A DNA stretch of 64,000 nt from Affinirhizobium lemnae (GTDB taxonomy: Bacteria; Pseudomonadota; Alphaproteobacteria; Rhizobiales; Rhizobiaceae), in NCBI RefSeq assembly GCF_022968395.1, contig NZ_JALJQZ010000003.1, positions 1 to 64,000 on the forward strand, given 5' to 3'. The notes beneath the pieces were generated by a model. The model ran no database searches. It was not told the DNA's origin and saw only the letters and a list, made by a program, of their open reading frames with translations. The position numbers and the translations under genes were made by a program. Positions 55,289 to 64,000 of this stretch are shown here, piece by piece (within the stretch, counting starts at the first letter, position 1; each line of letters opens with the position of its first letter).

Positions 55289-55911
55289 TCTGGATTCCCT
55301 CAGGCATATATTAGCGATTTCGCTGTAGTCGATCACAGCGGCACGCACCAGTTGTTTGGTTATGAAAAGGCGATTTACCAAATGGCATGCCAAGATTGGC
55401 GCGCCGTTCCAGCAGACGCTTCAACACTTGGCGGCGATTGGCTGAAATGCAAGCCTCCGCCGCTGGAAAACCGAATTGACTGGATTAATCACGGTGAGGC
55501 TCTACTGTACGGTGAAAGACACTCGATGTAAAACCTGACTTGCATTTTAATATAAAGACTTCTTTTTTGCTTATTTTCGAACTCGGAACTTCGGCTCGTC
55601 TGCATTATCTATCAAAAACGTGAAAATTAAAAATTTTAAAATTTAAAATCATAATATAAAAACCTAAAATTGCATAAATCTATTATATTATCCAGATTTA
55701 TATTCATAAATGTTATATTTTTTAAATCTATGACGACACTTTTTTGTAGAATTCAATTTTTGATTGTATATCGCTTTCAAATGCTAGATTTGTGAATTAA
55801 CGATTGCTCAATAGCTGCTTGGCAAAGCTTCGTTTCAAGCTCCTGCATGATGGGGATAGCCGTGTACCGCCGCCCATGATTGGACGCGTAGCAGATGCAC
55901 GAGGAGGTGTA
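55289..55911. other. Long intergenic region with an extremely AT-rich core
   Basis: From about 55540 to 55800 the sequence is made almost wholly of A and T, in a GC-rich genome, with short repeats such as AAATTTTAAAATTTAAAAT. No gene, tRNA or insertion element was found. The last 100 bases return to normal composition and end with GAGGAGG before the chemoreceptor start. Such DNA usually means silencer or nucleoid-protein binding, strong curvature, or acquired DNA. Confidence 0.7.
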
Positions 55912-58446
55912 ATGTCGTTCCTGGATCGTTTGTTGCAAAGCCGCCGTATTGTCACGAAGGTTTTGCTGTTTGTCGTTCCCCTGATCCTTTTGATCGCAGG
56001 CGTGGGGCTCGCTGGTTTCTACACCGCGCGCATGCTCAACGGGCATATGACCGTGACGCGTGCCACTATCGAAAACATCGGCGATTTCGAGCGATTGCAG
56101 GCATCTCTTCTTGGCTTCCTTGCCCAGCCAAGCAGCGCAAGCCTCAAGGCATTGAACGATGCGATTGCCGAGCAGGAGAAGGGAATCTCCGTTCTGGAAG
56201 GGCTGGTGATTACGCCTGAAGATCGGCAGCGTCTTTACGTCGTCCAGCAGGCCGCCCCAGCCCTCAAGCTGTCTACTGCCGGGCTTTGGGAGATTGAACG
56301 GAAGACAACCCGCACTCAACAGACCATGGAGGCAAGTGTGGATGAGATCCGTGCGCTTGCCGGTGCTGTCAGTGCGCAGTTCGAGACTGTTCGCAAGGAA
56401 GGCGAGAGCAAGGAAAAGTTTGCGAAAGGCGCGCTCTTCGATGCCTATGCCCTGAGAACGACAGCTGCCCGCATGGACAGCCTGTTCGACGCTGTGAAGA
56501 ACATTACAAGTGACGAGGCGCTTCCACGTGCCGCCGTGACCTATATCGGAGTTCTTCGCAAGGATTTGCCGAAGCTTGAGGCGAAGGCGACCACAAAGGC
56601 CTTGAGTTCGCTCTCCACCCTTAAGGACAAGCTGACAGCAATTGAGACCGTTGCAAAGAGCGACCAGCCTGCAGCCGACAAGGCGAATGCCATTCGTGAC
56701 GCTATGGCTGCTCTCCAACCGGTTCGCGATACCTATCTGATGACGGCGAATCAGAACACCAATACCGCGGCAGACCGGTTCGCGACGCTGGAAGACGACT
56801 TGCAGATCAACCGTGCTTTGGTGGGCCAGTTGACCGAGGCTTTGCGTCTGAACGACATGCTGCAGCTGCATTCGGAGCGGCTACGGGTGGCACTGACGAA
56901 TGAAGCACGCGAAGAGCTGCTCGCCACCATACGCGCACTGCGTACTGCCAGCGAAAAGATCTCGGATCTCGGAAAGAAGAATCCAACGATGCGAGATTTC
57001 GCTTCGCAAGTGACCCCCATTCTCGATACTGTCGACAAGCAATCCAAGAGCATGCTTGATCTGGCAGGGCAGTGGAAAGCCGCACGCGTTACGACCGAGA
57101 AGCAGTTGCTGGATGGTATGGCCGGTCTGAAGAATTTCGTGGCCGAGGCGCAGGAGGCTGGCAAGCAGGACAGTGAACGATCCGCCAATCTCTCAATTGC
57201 TGCAACTGTCATAGGCACGCTTCTGGCCATAATCGGCGCGCTCATGCTGGTCGAGACACTTCGTGCACCGCTGCGCCGGGTTACCGAAATAATGACCCGC
57301 CTTGCGAGCGGCGATCTGGACGTCCGCATCGAGGGTCGTGAACGTGGCGATGAAATCGGCGATATGGTTCGTTCTGTTACGGTGTTCCGCGATGCGGCGC
57401 TGGAAAACATCCGGCTGGAGCAGGAAGCCTCTGCTGCGCGTGACGCCACGACTGCTGAAGCCGAACGTCGCGCCGCAGAGCGTGCCAAGGTGTCGAACGA
57501 GCAGCGGATGGCCCTTTCCGCCCTTTCGGATGTTCTTCACCAGCTTGCCGAAGGCAATTTGCAAGTTGAGATGAACGAGAACCTGCCGGCCGATTTCGTC
57601 GACATGGCACGTACATACAACGTGGCTGTCCGCACGCTCTCCGCAACGCTTGCAGATGTGCGCTCCGTTGCGGCTGACATCAACAGCGGTTCGAGCAATC
57701 TATCCAGCTCTGCGGATGACCTGGCTCGCCGTACGGAACAGCAGGCGGCGGCACTGGAACAGTCCACTCGTGCCCTCAGACAGCTGAGTGACATCGTGAA
57801 GTCGACAGCGAGCAGCGCTCAGCGAACGTCAGAATCGGTCAATCAGACGGAAGCCTTTGCGGTACAGTCCGGCCAGGTCGTGACCAACGCAATTACCGCC
57901 ATGGGTGAAATCAGCCGGTCTTCCGAAAAGATCAGCACGATTATCGGCGTGATCGATGAGATCGCGTTCCAGACGAACCTTCTCGCGTTGAACGCAGGAG
58001 TCGAAGCGGCGCGTGCAGGCGAGGCAGGCCGCGGCTTTGCGGTCGTGGCACAGGAAGTGCGCGAATTGGCCCAACGGTGCGCGAATGCTGCTAAAGAGAT
58101 CAAGGGGCTAATTTCCCAGAGTGCGCATCAGGTAACAAACGGCGTTCAGTTGGTGGAGCAGACCGGTGAGGCTCTGAGCCAGATCATTTCCCATGTCAGC
58201 ACAGTCCAGAAGCTGGTGGCCGATATCTCATCCGCCACGCGCGAACAGTCTGTGGGCATAGGCGAAGTGAGCCAGGCTCTGGGCGAGGTCGAGCTCATCA
58301 CACAACGCAACGCTGCAATGGTTGAGGAAAACAACGCTGAAATCCACGGATTGAGAGGCCGCGCGGTGGCACTTGCCGAAAAGATCGAGCACTTCCGCGT
58401 TGGAGATGCCGGTGGCGCGCAAGTGCGTCGCGGTAGGGCGGCCTGA
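55912..58446 (+). CDS. Methyl-accepting chemotaxis protein with a large periplasmic domain
   Basis: The 844-residue chemoreceptor has membrane helices at about 18-41 and 426-447. They enclose about 385 periplasmic residues that are almost entirely helical (pattern of coiled repeats such as ETVAKSDQPAADKANAIRDA). After the second helix come HAMP (about 448-500), a second HAMP-like unit (LSDVLHQLAEGNLQVEMNEN), and a signalling domain with [20 protein letters not shown]. The start at 55912 follows GAGGAGG; the open frame begins earlier at 55804. A helical bimodular-type sensor is likely; the ligand is unknown. Confidence 0.92.
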   Translation: MSFLDRLLQSRRIVTKVLLFVVPLILLIAGVGLAGFYTARMLNGHMTVTRATIENIGDFERLQASLLGFLAQPSSASLKALNDAIAEQEKGISVLEGLVITPEDRQRLYVVQQAAPALKLSTAGLWEIERKTTRTQQTMEASVDEIRALAGAVSAQFETVRKEGESKEKFAKGALFDAYALRTTAARMDSLFDAVKNITSDEALPRAAVTYIGVLRKDLPKLEAKATTKALSSLSTLKDKLTAIETVAKSDQPAADKANAIRDAMAALQPVRDTYLMTANQNTNTAADRFATLEDDLQINRALVGQLTEALRLNDMLQLHSERLRVALTNEAREELLATIRALRTASEKISDLGKKNPTMRDFASQVTPILDTVDKQSKSMLDLAGQWKAARVTTEKQLLDGMAGLKNFVAEAQEAGKQDSERSANLSIAATVIGTLLAIIGALMLVETLRAPLRRVTEIMTRLASGDLDVRIEGRERGDEIGDMVRSVTVFRDAALENIRLEQEASAARDATTAEAERRAAERAKVSNEQRMALSALSDVLHQLAEGNLQVEMNENLPADFVDMARTYNVAVRTLSATLADVRSVAADINSGSSNLSSSADDLARRTEQQAAALEQSTRALRQLSDIVKSTASSAQRTSESVNQTEAFAVQSGQVVTNAITAMGEISRSSEKISTIIGVIDEIAFQTNLLALNAGVEAARAGEAGRGFAVVAQEVRELAQRCANAAKEIKGLISQSAHQVTNGVQLVEQTGEALSQIISHVSTVQKLVADISSATREQSVGIGEVSQALGEVELITQRNAAMVEENNAEIHGLRGRAVALAEKIEHFRVGDAGGAQVRRGRAA

Positions 58447-58539
58447 ACGAGGCCCAAAAGTCAGACTTGTAGCTCCCAGGGTCGCGCGTCATTGTGCGGC
58501 CTTTATTCGTTACAGGCGTTTCCTCAGCAGGGTGCCTTT

Positions 58540-58989
58540 TCAGTTCGGATGAATGCGACGGACTTCATCACCCGCAAACAGGATGAGATACCCACCTTCA
58601 TCCTCGCTTCGGCGCGCGAGTTCTGCGAGCATCGAAGCATATTTGCCCTGTTGCCACGCGTTGCCAAGCTTTGGGTCAACAAGCACGGTTGTCTGGAGTC
58701 CTTGACGGTAAACCATCATATGACATTCCAATGGGTTCCAGGCCGCATCGAGAGTGACATCTGTCAACCATTGGCAGCGAAAATCGCGGCAGGTTTGTGG
58801 TCGTTTCTCATAGGTCCGGCAGCCGAAACCGTGGATGCAGTGCGTGCAACTGACATTGGCTGGCTTGTCGAGTTCATCGATATCCGGGAGACGGCAGCAC
58901 AGCGTGCATTGACTGCAACTGCGAGTTTCCGAACCACCGGGGTAATTCGGTTTAGACGCGATCGCTAAAAGATTAGGCTTTAAGGACAC
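58540..58989 (-). CDS. YkgJ-type cysteine-cluster protein
   Basis: A 149-residue cytosolic protein with a CxxCxxCC cluster (CSQCTLCC, residues about 25-32), then CTHCIHGFGCRTYEKRPQTC and CRDFRCQW. The pattern matches the zinc/iron-chelating YkgJ family (PF03692), whose exact role is unknown. The start is a GTG at 58989. It is a single gene between two chemoreceptor genes, convergent with the first. Confidence 0.84.
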   Translation of the reverse strand: MSLKPNLLAIASKPNYPGGSETRSCSQCTLCCRLPDIDELDKPANVSCTHCIHGFGCRTYEKRPQTCRDFRCQWLTDVTLDAAWNPLECHMMVYRQGLQTTVLVDPKLGNAWQQGKYASMLAELARRSEDEGGYLILFAGDEVRRIHPN

Positions 58990-59087
58990 AAATTCTCAAC
59001 CAGTGGAAGTGAGGATTGATATTTAACAGTTAATTAAATACTCAACAGTTGTAATCCGGCAATATTACTCCATCGGATTAAAATTGT

Positions 59088-60767
59088 ATGGCCATTCGTC
59101 ACCTGTTCAGTGCATCTCGTCTTGTCAACGAAATGGCGGCGATTTCCCGCTCCCAGGCCATGATATGGTTTGATCCGGCTGGCAAGATCCTTCACGCCAA
59201 TGAAAATTTCTGTAAGGCGTTGGGCTATGATATTTCGGAGATCCTTGGTCAACACCACAGGATTTTCTGTGGCGAGACGCTCCGCTCCTCTGATGCTTAC
59301 CGCAAGTTTTGGACAGATCTCTCTGTCGGAAAGTTCCAGCACGGCCAGTTTTTGCGCCAGACGAAGGCGGGTGACGATCTCTGGATCGAGGCGTCCTACA
59401 ATCCCGTTATGCGAAACGGCAAGGTCGTGCGCATCCTGAAAATCGCAAGTGACATTACCGCCAGCAAGCTTGCAGCTCAGGATGACGAGAACCGTCTGAC
59501 AGCTATCGATCAGAGTCAGGCGATCATTGAGTTCGAGCGTGATGGCCGCATCGTCAAGGCGAACCAGAATTTTCTGGGCGCCATGGGGTATCAACTCACT
59601 GAGATTGTTGGCCAACATCACTCTATGTTCTGCGATCCCGATTACGTACGCAGTTCCGATTATAGCGCATTCTGGGAAAGACTGAGACGTGGAGAATTTG
59701 TTGCTGACAACTTCATTCGCTTTGGAAAAGGCGGACGAAAAGTCTGGATCCAGGCGGCCTATACGCCTGTCTTCAATTCGAAAGGCATCGTCTACAAGGT
59801 CATCAAGGTTGCGACGGACATTACAGCGCGCATGAGTTCCGTTGAACGGATCGGGCAGGCTATCGGCAGGCTTTCGCAAGGAGACCTTACCGCACAAATC
59901 ACTGAAGGGCTGGACCCTGCGCTGGAGCAGGTCCGACTTGATCTCAATTTGGCCTTCCAAAAGCTCGGTGAGACGGTTTCAGGCATCAAATCGTTGGCTC
60001 AGGGCCTCAACGGGAATGTGCATACAATCAATTCGGTTTCGAACGATATTGCCCGTAGCGCTGAAACGCAGTCGGCTTCGCTGGAGGAAACGGCCGCAGC
60101 GCTCGATGAATTGACTGCAAGGGTTCGCGATGCGGCAAATCGTGCAACTGAGGCTCAGCGTCTGGTAGCGGAGACGCGACAGGGGGCGGAGAGATCTGGC
60201 GCCATTGTCGAAAATGCGACAGCGGCTATGGCGAAGATCGAAACGTCTTCTCGCGAAATCAGCAACATCATCGGAGTGATTGATTCCATCGCATTCCAGA
60301 CAAACCTCCTCGCACTGAACGCGGGTGTGGAAGCCGCCCGTGCCGGGGAAGCCGGGAAAGGATTTGCCGTCGTTGCCCAAGAGGTTCGCGAACTGGCGCA
60401 GCGATCTGCGAGCGCGGCAAAGGACATCAAGGAGCTGATTTCTTCATCCGGTGCAGCGGTTGCCGAGGGCGTTTCACTTGTGAATCAGACAGGCTCAGCG
60501 TTGGACGAAATCGTTCGACAGGTCAAAGATGTCGACCTTAACGTGGTTGCGATCTCCCAGGCTTCTCGCGAACAGGCCACCGGAATTGCGGAGATCAGTT
60601 CTGCCATCAACGTTCTTGATCAGACGACCCAGAGAAATGCCGCCACAGTGGAGGAGGCAAGTGCCGCTGCCCAATCCCTAGCAGAAGAGGCGCGCGCGCT
60701 CTATGACAGCATTTCGGGCTTTGTCATCCAGCAATCGGCACAATCGGCGGTTCGGCGGGCCTCATAA
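59088..60767 (+). CDS. Cytoplasmic methyl-accepting chemotaxis protein with two PAS domains
   Basis: The 559 residues contain no membrane helix. Two similar PAS domains (about 15-125 and 140-245) show [20 protein letters not shown] / [20 protein letters not shown] and paired [10 protein letters not shown] / [10 protein letters not shown] sequences, a clear internal duplication. HAMP-like linker and a signalling domain follow, with [20 protein letters not shown] and [21 protein letters not shown] domains may hold haem or flavin and sense redox or oxygen; this is inference. The ribosome site is weak. It is convergent with moaA, stops four bases apart. Confidence 0.92.
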   Translation: MAIRHLFSASRLVNEMAAISRSQAMIWFDPAGKILHANENFCKALGYDISEILGQHHRIFCGETLRSSDAYRKFWTDLSVGKFQHGQFLRQTKAGDDLWIEASYNPVMRNGKVVRILKIASDITASKLAAQDDENRLTAIDQSQAIIEFERDGRIVKANQNFLGAMGYQLTEIVGQHHSMFCDPDYVRSSDYSAFWERLRRGEFVADNFIRFGKGGRKVWIQAAYTPVFNSKGIVYKVIKVATDITARMSSVERIGQAIGRLSQGDLTAQITEGLDPALEQVRLDLNLAFQKLGETVSGIKSLAQGLNGNVHTINSVSNDIARSAETQSASLEETAAALDELTARVRDAANRATEAQRLVAETRQGAERSGAIVENATAAMAKIETSSREISNIIGVIDSIAFQTNLLALNAGVEAARAGEAGKGFAVVAQEVRELAQRSASAAKDIKELISSSGAAVAEGVSLVNQTGSALDEIVRQVKDVDLNVVAISQASREQATGIAEISSAINVLDQTTQRNAATVEEASAAAQSLAEEARALYDSISGFVIQQSAQSAVRRAS

Positions 60768-60771
60768 GGAA

Positions 60772-61818
60772 TCAACCTCCCGTTACGCTCATATGCCGAC
60801 TGACGGCAGGGCGATTGTTCCGGTCGATGATGAAGTCGTGACCTTTCGGCTTACGCGAAATGGCTTCGTCAATTGCAGCGTAAAGGTCAACGTCATCCGG
60901 CGATGCCCGAAGTGCGGATCTAAGGTCTGCCGCATCGTTCTGGCCCAAGCACATATAAATCGTTCCTGTGCAGGTGAGCCTGACGCGATTGCAGCTTTCG
61001 CAAAAGTTGTGTGTCATCGGCGTGATGAAGCCGAGCCTGCCGCCGGTTTCCTGAACGGTGACATAGCGGGCAGGACCGCCGGTCTTCAACGGGATATCCG
61101 ACAGGGTGAACTGTTCTTCGAGCGAGGCTCGCACTTGGGAGAGCGGCAGATATTGGTCCGTGCGATCCTCTTCGATCTCACCCATCGGCATGGTTTCGAT
61201 GACCGTCAGATCCATGCCGCGTTCATGTGCAAATCGCAGCATCGATGGAATCTCGTGCTCGTTGAACCCTTTCAGCGCCACGGCATTCAGCTTGATCTTC
61301 AGGCCCGCCTTGCGAGCGGCTTCAATGCCTTCGAGAACTTTCTGCAGGTCACCCCAGCGCGTGACGGCCTTGAACTTGTCCGGATCCAGCGTATCCACGG
61401 AGACATTGATGCGCCTGACACCGCAGTCGTAAAGTTCATCGGCATAACGCGTCAGCTGCGAGCCGTTTGTCGTCAGAGTTAATTCCTCAAGAGCGCCGGA
61501 CTCGATATGTCTGCCAAGCGCTCTGACAAGGAACATGATGTTCTTTCGCACGAGCGGTTCGCCGCCTGTCAGGCGCAGTTTGCGCACGCCTTTGGCGATG
61601 AAAGCAGAACAGAGCCGATCCAGTTCCTCCAGCGTCAGAAGATCTTTCTTAGGAAGAAAGGTCATGTTTTCCGCCATGCAGTAGGTGCAGCGGAAATCGC
61701 ACCGATCCGTCACGGACACACGGAGATAGCTCACCATGCGACCGAAGGGGTCAATCATCGGATGCGCATTCGTACGCAATGGCGTATGTGTGTCTTTGGG
61801 ATTGACCAAACTATTCAA
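60772..61818 (-). CDS. moaA: GTP 3',8-cyclase (molybdenum cofactor biosynthesis protein A)
   Basis: Radical SAM enzyme for the first step of molybdenum cofactor synthesis from GTP. The 348-residue product has the radical-SAM CxxxCxxC motif in [14 protein letters not shown], the second cluster in [13 protein letters not shown] and [13 protein letters not shown] and the C-terminal GG tail that MoaA uses (ends SVTGG). I chose the TTG at 61818 because AGGAGG lies nine bases upstream; the frame is open further upstream (to 62160) but runs into a divergent gene. moaC and moaB are not nearby. Confidence 0.94.
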   Translation of the reverse strand: MNSLVNPKDTHTPLRTNAHPMIDPFGRMVSYLRVSVTDRCDFRCTYCMAENMTFLPKKDLLTLEELDRLCSAFIAKGVRKLRLTGGEPLVRKNIMFLVRALGRHIESGALEELTLTTNGSQLTRYADELYDCGVRRINVSVDTLDPDKFKAVTRWGDLQKVLEGIEAARKAGLKIKLNAVALKGFNEHEIPSMLRFAHERGMDLTVIETMPMGEIEEDRTDQYLPLSQVRASLEEQFTLSDIPLKTGGPARYVTVQETGGRLGFITPMTHNFCESCNRVRLTCTGTIYMCLGQNDAADLRSALRASPDDVDLYAAIDEAISRKPKGHDFIIDRNNRPAVSRHMSVTGG

Positions 61819-61954
61819 GGCGCGTGTCCTCCTGCACGGAAGATGGGACTTGCTGCGACAGGCGTCAAGGCGGATGGAAATGGTTTTGACAGAAGATGCT
61901 TGAATGGGCCCCAACATCAGAACCAGCGAGCAAAAACAATGCGGAACAGACGAT

Positions 61955-62341
61955 ATGAGTGAAATGAGCGCCTCTTCCTGGCCGACCGAAATCAAGGTGG
62001 CTGCTGACAAGCGCAGCCTGACAATCACTTTCGACGACGGGGCTGCTTTTGCCGTACCCGCGGAAATGATGCGGGTGCTATCTCCCTCAGCAGAGGTGCA
62101 GGGACATGGTCCGGGGCAAAAAGTGACGGTTGCGGGAAAGCGTATGGTCGGTATTCGCAACGTTGTGGCCGCCGGTAACTACGCAATCCGAATTGCGTTC
62201 GATGATGGCCACGACAGCGGTATATTCACCTGGAGATATCTGAGAGAGCTCGGTGAAAGGGGAAGGGATCTCTTCGCAGAATACGAACGGGAACTTGCGG
62301 CGAAGGGCATGAACCGGGACACGCCCGGCATCGCTCGCTAG
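61955..62341 (+). CDS. DUF971 protein (gamma-butyrobetaine-hydroxylase-like N-terminal domain)
   Basis: The 128-residue protein has the DUF971 pattern [56 protein letters not shown]. This fold is found at the N-terminus of gamma-butyrobetaine hydroxylases and in stand-alone proteins often linked to iron-sulfur or Moco-related genes. The role here is unknown. I took the ATG at 61955 ([13 protein letters not shown]); an earlier in-frame start is unsupported. It diverges from moaA. Confidence 0.82.
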   Translation: MSEMSASSWPTEIKVAADKRSLTITFDDGAAFAVPAEMMRVLSPSAEVQGHGPGQKVTVAGKRMVGIRNVVAAGNYAIRIAFDDGHDSGIFTWRYLRELGERGRDLFAEYERELAAKGMNRDTPGIAR

Positions 62342-62446
62342 CTTCAGCTGAGACAGACCAAAGTTGATGGAACTTTTAAGCCGCCAGTGATTTGACGGTC
62401 GCGTGGCATCGTGTTTTTCCTGCCTCTCATTGAATGCATACGTTTC

Positions 62447-63661
62447 ATGGCGCACACCGACACTAAAGCCGACGACCATTGGGTCAAGGATGGCGACCAA
62501 CATGAACGCACGGTCGGCTTTCCCGAACTGTTCTTCGATCTCGTTTTCGTCTTCGCGCTCATCCAGCTTTCCCAATTCATCGTCGAAGACTTTACACTAG
62601 CGGGACTGACAGAAGGTGGCGTTTTTGCGCTGGCTCTCTGGTGGGTCTGGATTCATACGGCCTGGGTGACGAACAGGTTGGACCCTGAGCGCATGCCCGT
62701 TCGGGCGCTGCTGTTCGGTCTCATGTTTCTAGGCCTGCTGATGTCTTCGGCCATTCCGAAGGCCTTCGAGGAGCGGGGCCTGATGTTTGCCGCGACCTAT
62801 GTCGCCATGCAGTTGGGCCGGTCGCTTTTTGCGATATACGCCTTCAAAGGTGTTATGGAAAATGTCAGGCGCAACTTCGTGCGGGTTTCCCTGTGGTTTG
62901 CGCTGTCCGCCATCCTTTGGATCTGGGGTGCGCTGAGCGATCCGCATGCGCGACTGATCATCTGGTATGGCGCCCTGCTACTGGAATTTCTAGCCCCCGA
63001 GCTACGGTTCGTGGTGCCCGGCTATGGCCGCTCTACAACCGAAGACTGGGATATATCCGGTGAGCATATGGCCGAGCGCTGCGGATTGTTCGTTATGATC
63101 TGTCTTGGCGAGTCGGTCCTGGCGACGGGTCGCAGTTTTTCGGATCAGGACATATCTCCGCTGATCGTTGTCATTCTCGCAGGTTCATTTCTGGCGACCG
63201 GTCTAATGTGGTGGATCTATTTCCACTTCGGCCACGAAAAGGCATCGCAGGAGATCGAGGATTCGGACGAACCGGGCGAGGTTGCGCTTCATGTATTCAC
63301 ATACGGTCATATTCCCGTCATTGCCGGGATCATACTCTGTGCCGTTGCTGCCGAACACCTGATTGCGCATCCGGTTGAAATCGGAGGATTGGCCAGAGCG
63401 CTGGTGATATGTGGTGGCCCGATGGTATTTCTGGCCGGGAACCTGTGGGTCAAGCGGGTGACGACCGGCTATCTGCCCTGGTCACATATTGCCGGCATTG
63501 CCGCTCTCCTTGCGCTTCTTCTCGTTACACAAGGATGGGTAACTCTCTGGACTGCTGCGCTTGCAGTATGCATCCTGCTGGCTGTTGCGATCTGGGAGTA
63601 CAGGCGGCTGGCGCGCATACCCCATGAGGCGGATGAAATTGGAGAACTGCGCGGCGAGTAG
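62447..63661 (+). CDS. Low-temperature-requirement protein A (LtrA) family membrane protein
   Basis: A 404-residue protein with about ten or more membrane helices. The LtrA hallmarks are the opening VGFPELFFDLVFVFALIQLS, WVWIHTAWVTNRLDP, ISGEHMAERCGLFVMICLGE and HVFTYGHIPVIAGIIL. Named from a Listeria gene needed for growth in the cold; biochemical function is unknown. The ATG at 62447 is taken because the earlier GTG at 62411 adds an unrelated hydrophobic stretch. Confidence 0.87.
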   Translation: MAHTDTKADDHWVKDGDQHERTVGFPELFFDLVFVFALIQLSQFIVEDFTLAGLTEGGVFALALWWVWIHTAWVTNRLDPERMPVRALLFGLMFLGLLMSSAIPKAFEERGLMFAATYVAMQLGRSLFAIYAFKGVMENVRRNFVRVSLWFALSAILWIWGALSDPHARLIIWYGALLLEFLAPELRFVVPGYGRSTTEDWDISGEHMAERCGLFVMICLGESVLATGRSFSDQDISPLIVVILAGSFLATGLMWWIYFHFGHEKASQEIEDSDEPGEVALHVFTYGHIPVIAGIILCAVAAEHLIAHPVEIGGLARALVICGGPMVFLAGNLWVKRVTTGYLPWSHIAGIAALLALLLVTQGWVTLWTAALAVCILLAVAIWEYRRLARIPHEADEIGELRGE

Positions 63662-63721
63662 AGCACGCACTTGCAGCCCCGGATCGCGTGATTTACTCCA
63701 GTGATGCAACGGGAGGAACAC

Positions 63722-64000
63722 ATGACCATCATAACATCCGTCGAGCAATTGAGGGACATCTACAAGAACCCGAGCGAAGCGTCGCTTGTGAAAGTGACAC
63801 AGGCGCTGACACCGGAATATCGCCAGATGATCGAGGCGTCGCCTTTTGTGGCACTCGCGAGTGTTGCACTAGAGGGGCTGGACTGCTCTCCCCGGGGAGA
63901 CCTCGGAGGTGTAGTTCGAGTTCAGGATAACCGGACCATCCTGCTGCCGGATTGGAGAGGAAATAACCGGGTCGATTCGCTAGAGAATATCGTGCGCGAT
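63722..64000 (+). CDS. Pyridoxamine 5'-phosphate-oxidase-like FMN-binding protein (truncated by the window end)
   Basis: The first 93 codons are present. They read MTIITSVEQLRDIYKNPSEA, then FVALASVALEGLDCSPRGDL, ILLPDWRGNNRVDSLENIVR, typical of the MSMEG_1061-type PNPOx-like family in which the SPRGD segment is part of the FMN site. GGGAGGAA precedes the ATG. The window ends before the gene's stop. Confidence 0.8.
   Translation, partial: MTIITSVEQLRDIYKNPSEASLVKVTQALTPEYRQMIEASPFVALASVALEGLDCSPRGDLGGVVRVQDNRTILLPDWRGNNRVDSLENIVRD

Noticed and set aside
1-64000. tRNA or rRNA genes
   Set aside because: I saw no T-loop/anticodon arm patterns or rRNA-like sequence; a covariance scan was not possible.

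Overview
The window looks like chromosomal DNA of an alphaproteobacterium of the Rhizobiaceae (Agrobacterium/Rhizobium/Ciceribacter type). The grounds are the GC-rich coding style, a znuA / znuCB-zur cluster with a Zur-type COG0523 GTPase, the usg and DUF1289 genes, a very long UvrB, an EcfG-type promoter (GGAAC-N16-CGTT) and rhizobial palindromic intergenic repeats. Genus and species cannot be fixed from the sequence alone.

Layout. 1-2.8 kb: end of a probable IS5-type transposase, gnd, and an aldo/keto reductase. 2.8-7.4 kb: zinc homeostasis block (COG0523 GTPase, znuA, znuC, znuB, zur) with matching Zur-type operators. 7.3-13 kb: a GGDEF protein, a gamma-carbonic-anhydrase-like protein, an FAH-family hydrolase, the threonine-degradation pair kbl-tdh and a divergent XRE-cupin regulator. 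13.1-19 kb: dusA followed by an accessory stretch with palindromic repeats, a structured-looking non-coding region and an AT-richer three-gene operon (membrane protein, ImmA/IrrE-type metallopeptidase, Beta-family protein), the best candidate here for an uncharacterised defence or stress system. 19-22.2 kb: uvrB, whose 3' end carries in-frame copies of the palindromic repeats. 22.3-31.9 kb: a methyltransferase, a GGDEF-EAL protein, a DUF1800/DUF1501 pair, a thioesterase, a chemoreceptor and an extensin-like lipoprotein. 32-39.4 kb: panC-panB, a GNAT, an ABC-2 exporter, an aspartic protease, DUF1289, divergent cobS/cobT and a ParE-type toxin-antitoxin pair. 39.4-44.7 kb: a histidine kinase, a MITE-like element, a nuclease/UDG-like pair, an Lrp regulator, a membrane protein and a 3-hydroxyisobutyrate-dehydrogenase-family enzyme. 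44.9-48.8 kb: ssuADCB for sulfonate use. 48.8-55.3 kb: CopD-like protein, methyltransferase, usg, a Pro/Ala-rich OmpA protein under a probable EcfG promoter, and an EamA-mobA-mobB run. 55.3-64 kb: a strikingly AT-rich intergenic region, two more chemoreceptors, a cysteine-cluster protein, moaA, a DUF971 protein, LtrA and a truncated PNPOx-like gene.

Most genes are housekeeping or metabolic. The linked themes are zinc uptake under Zur, cofactor synthesis (pantothenate, cobalamin lower ligand/assembly, molybdenum cofactor), signal sensing (two c-di-GMP proteins, three chemoreceptors, one histidine kinase) and envelope. The observations most worth checking are the in-frame palindromic repeats in uvrB, the Beta/ImmA operon, the MITE-like element, the Tdh that lacks the structural zinc cysteines, and the AT-rich island before the second chemoreceptor.
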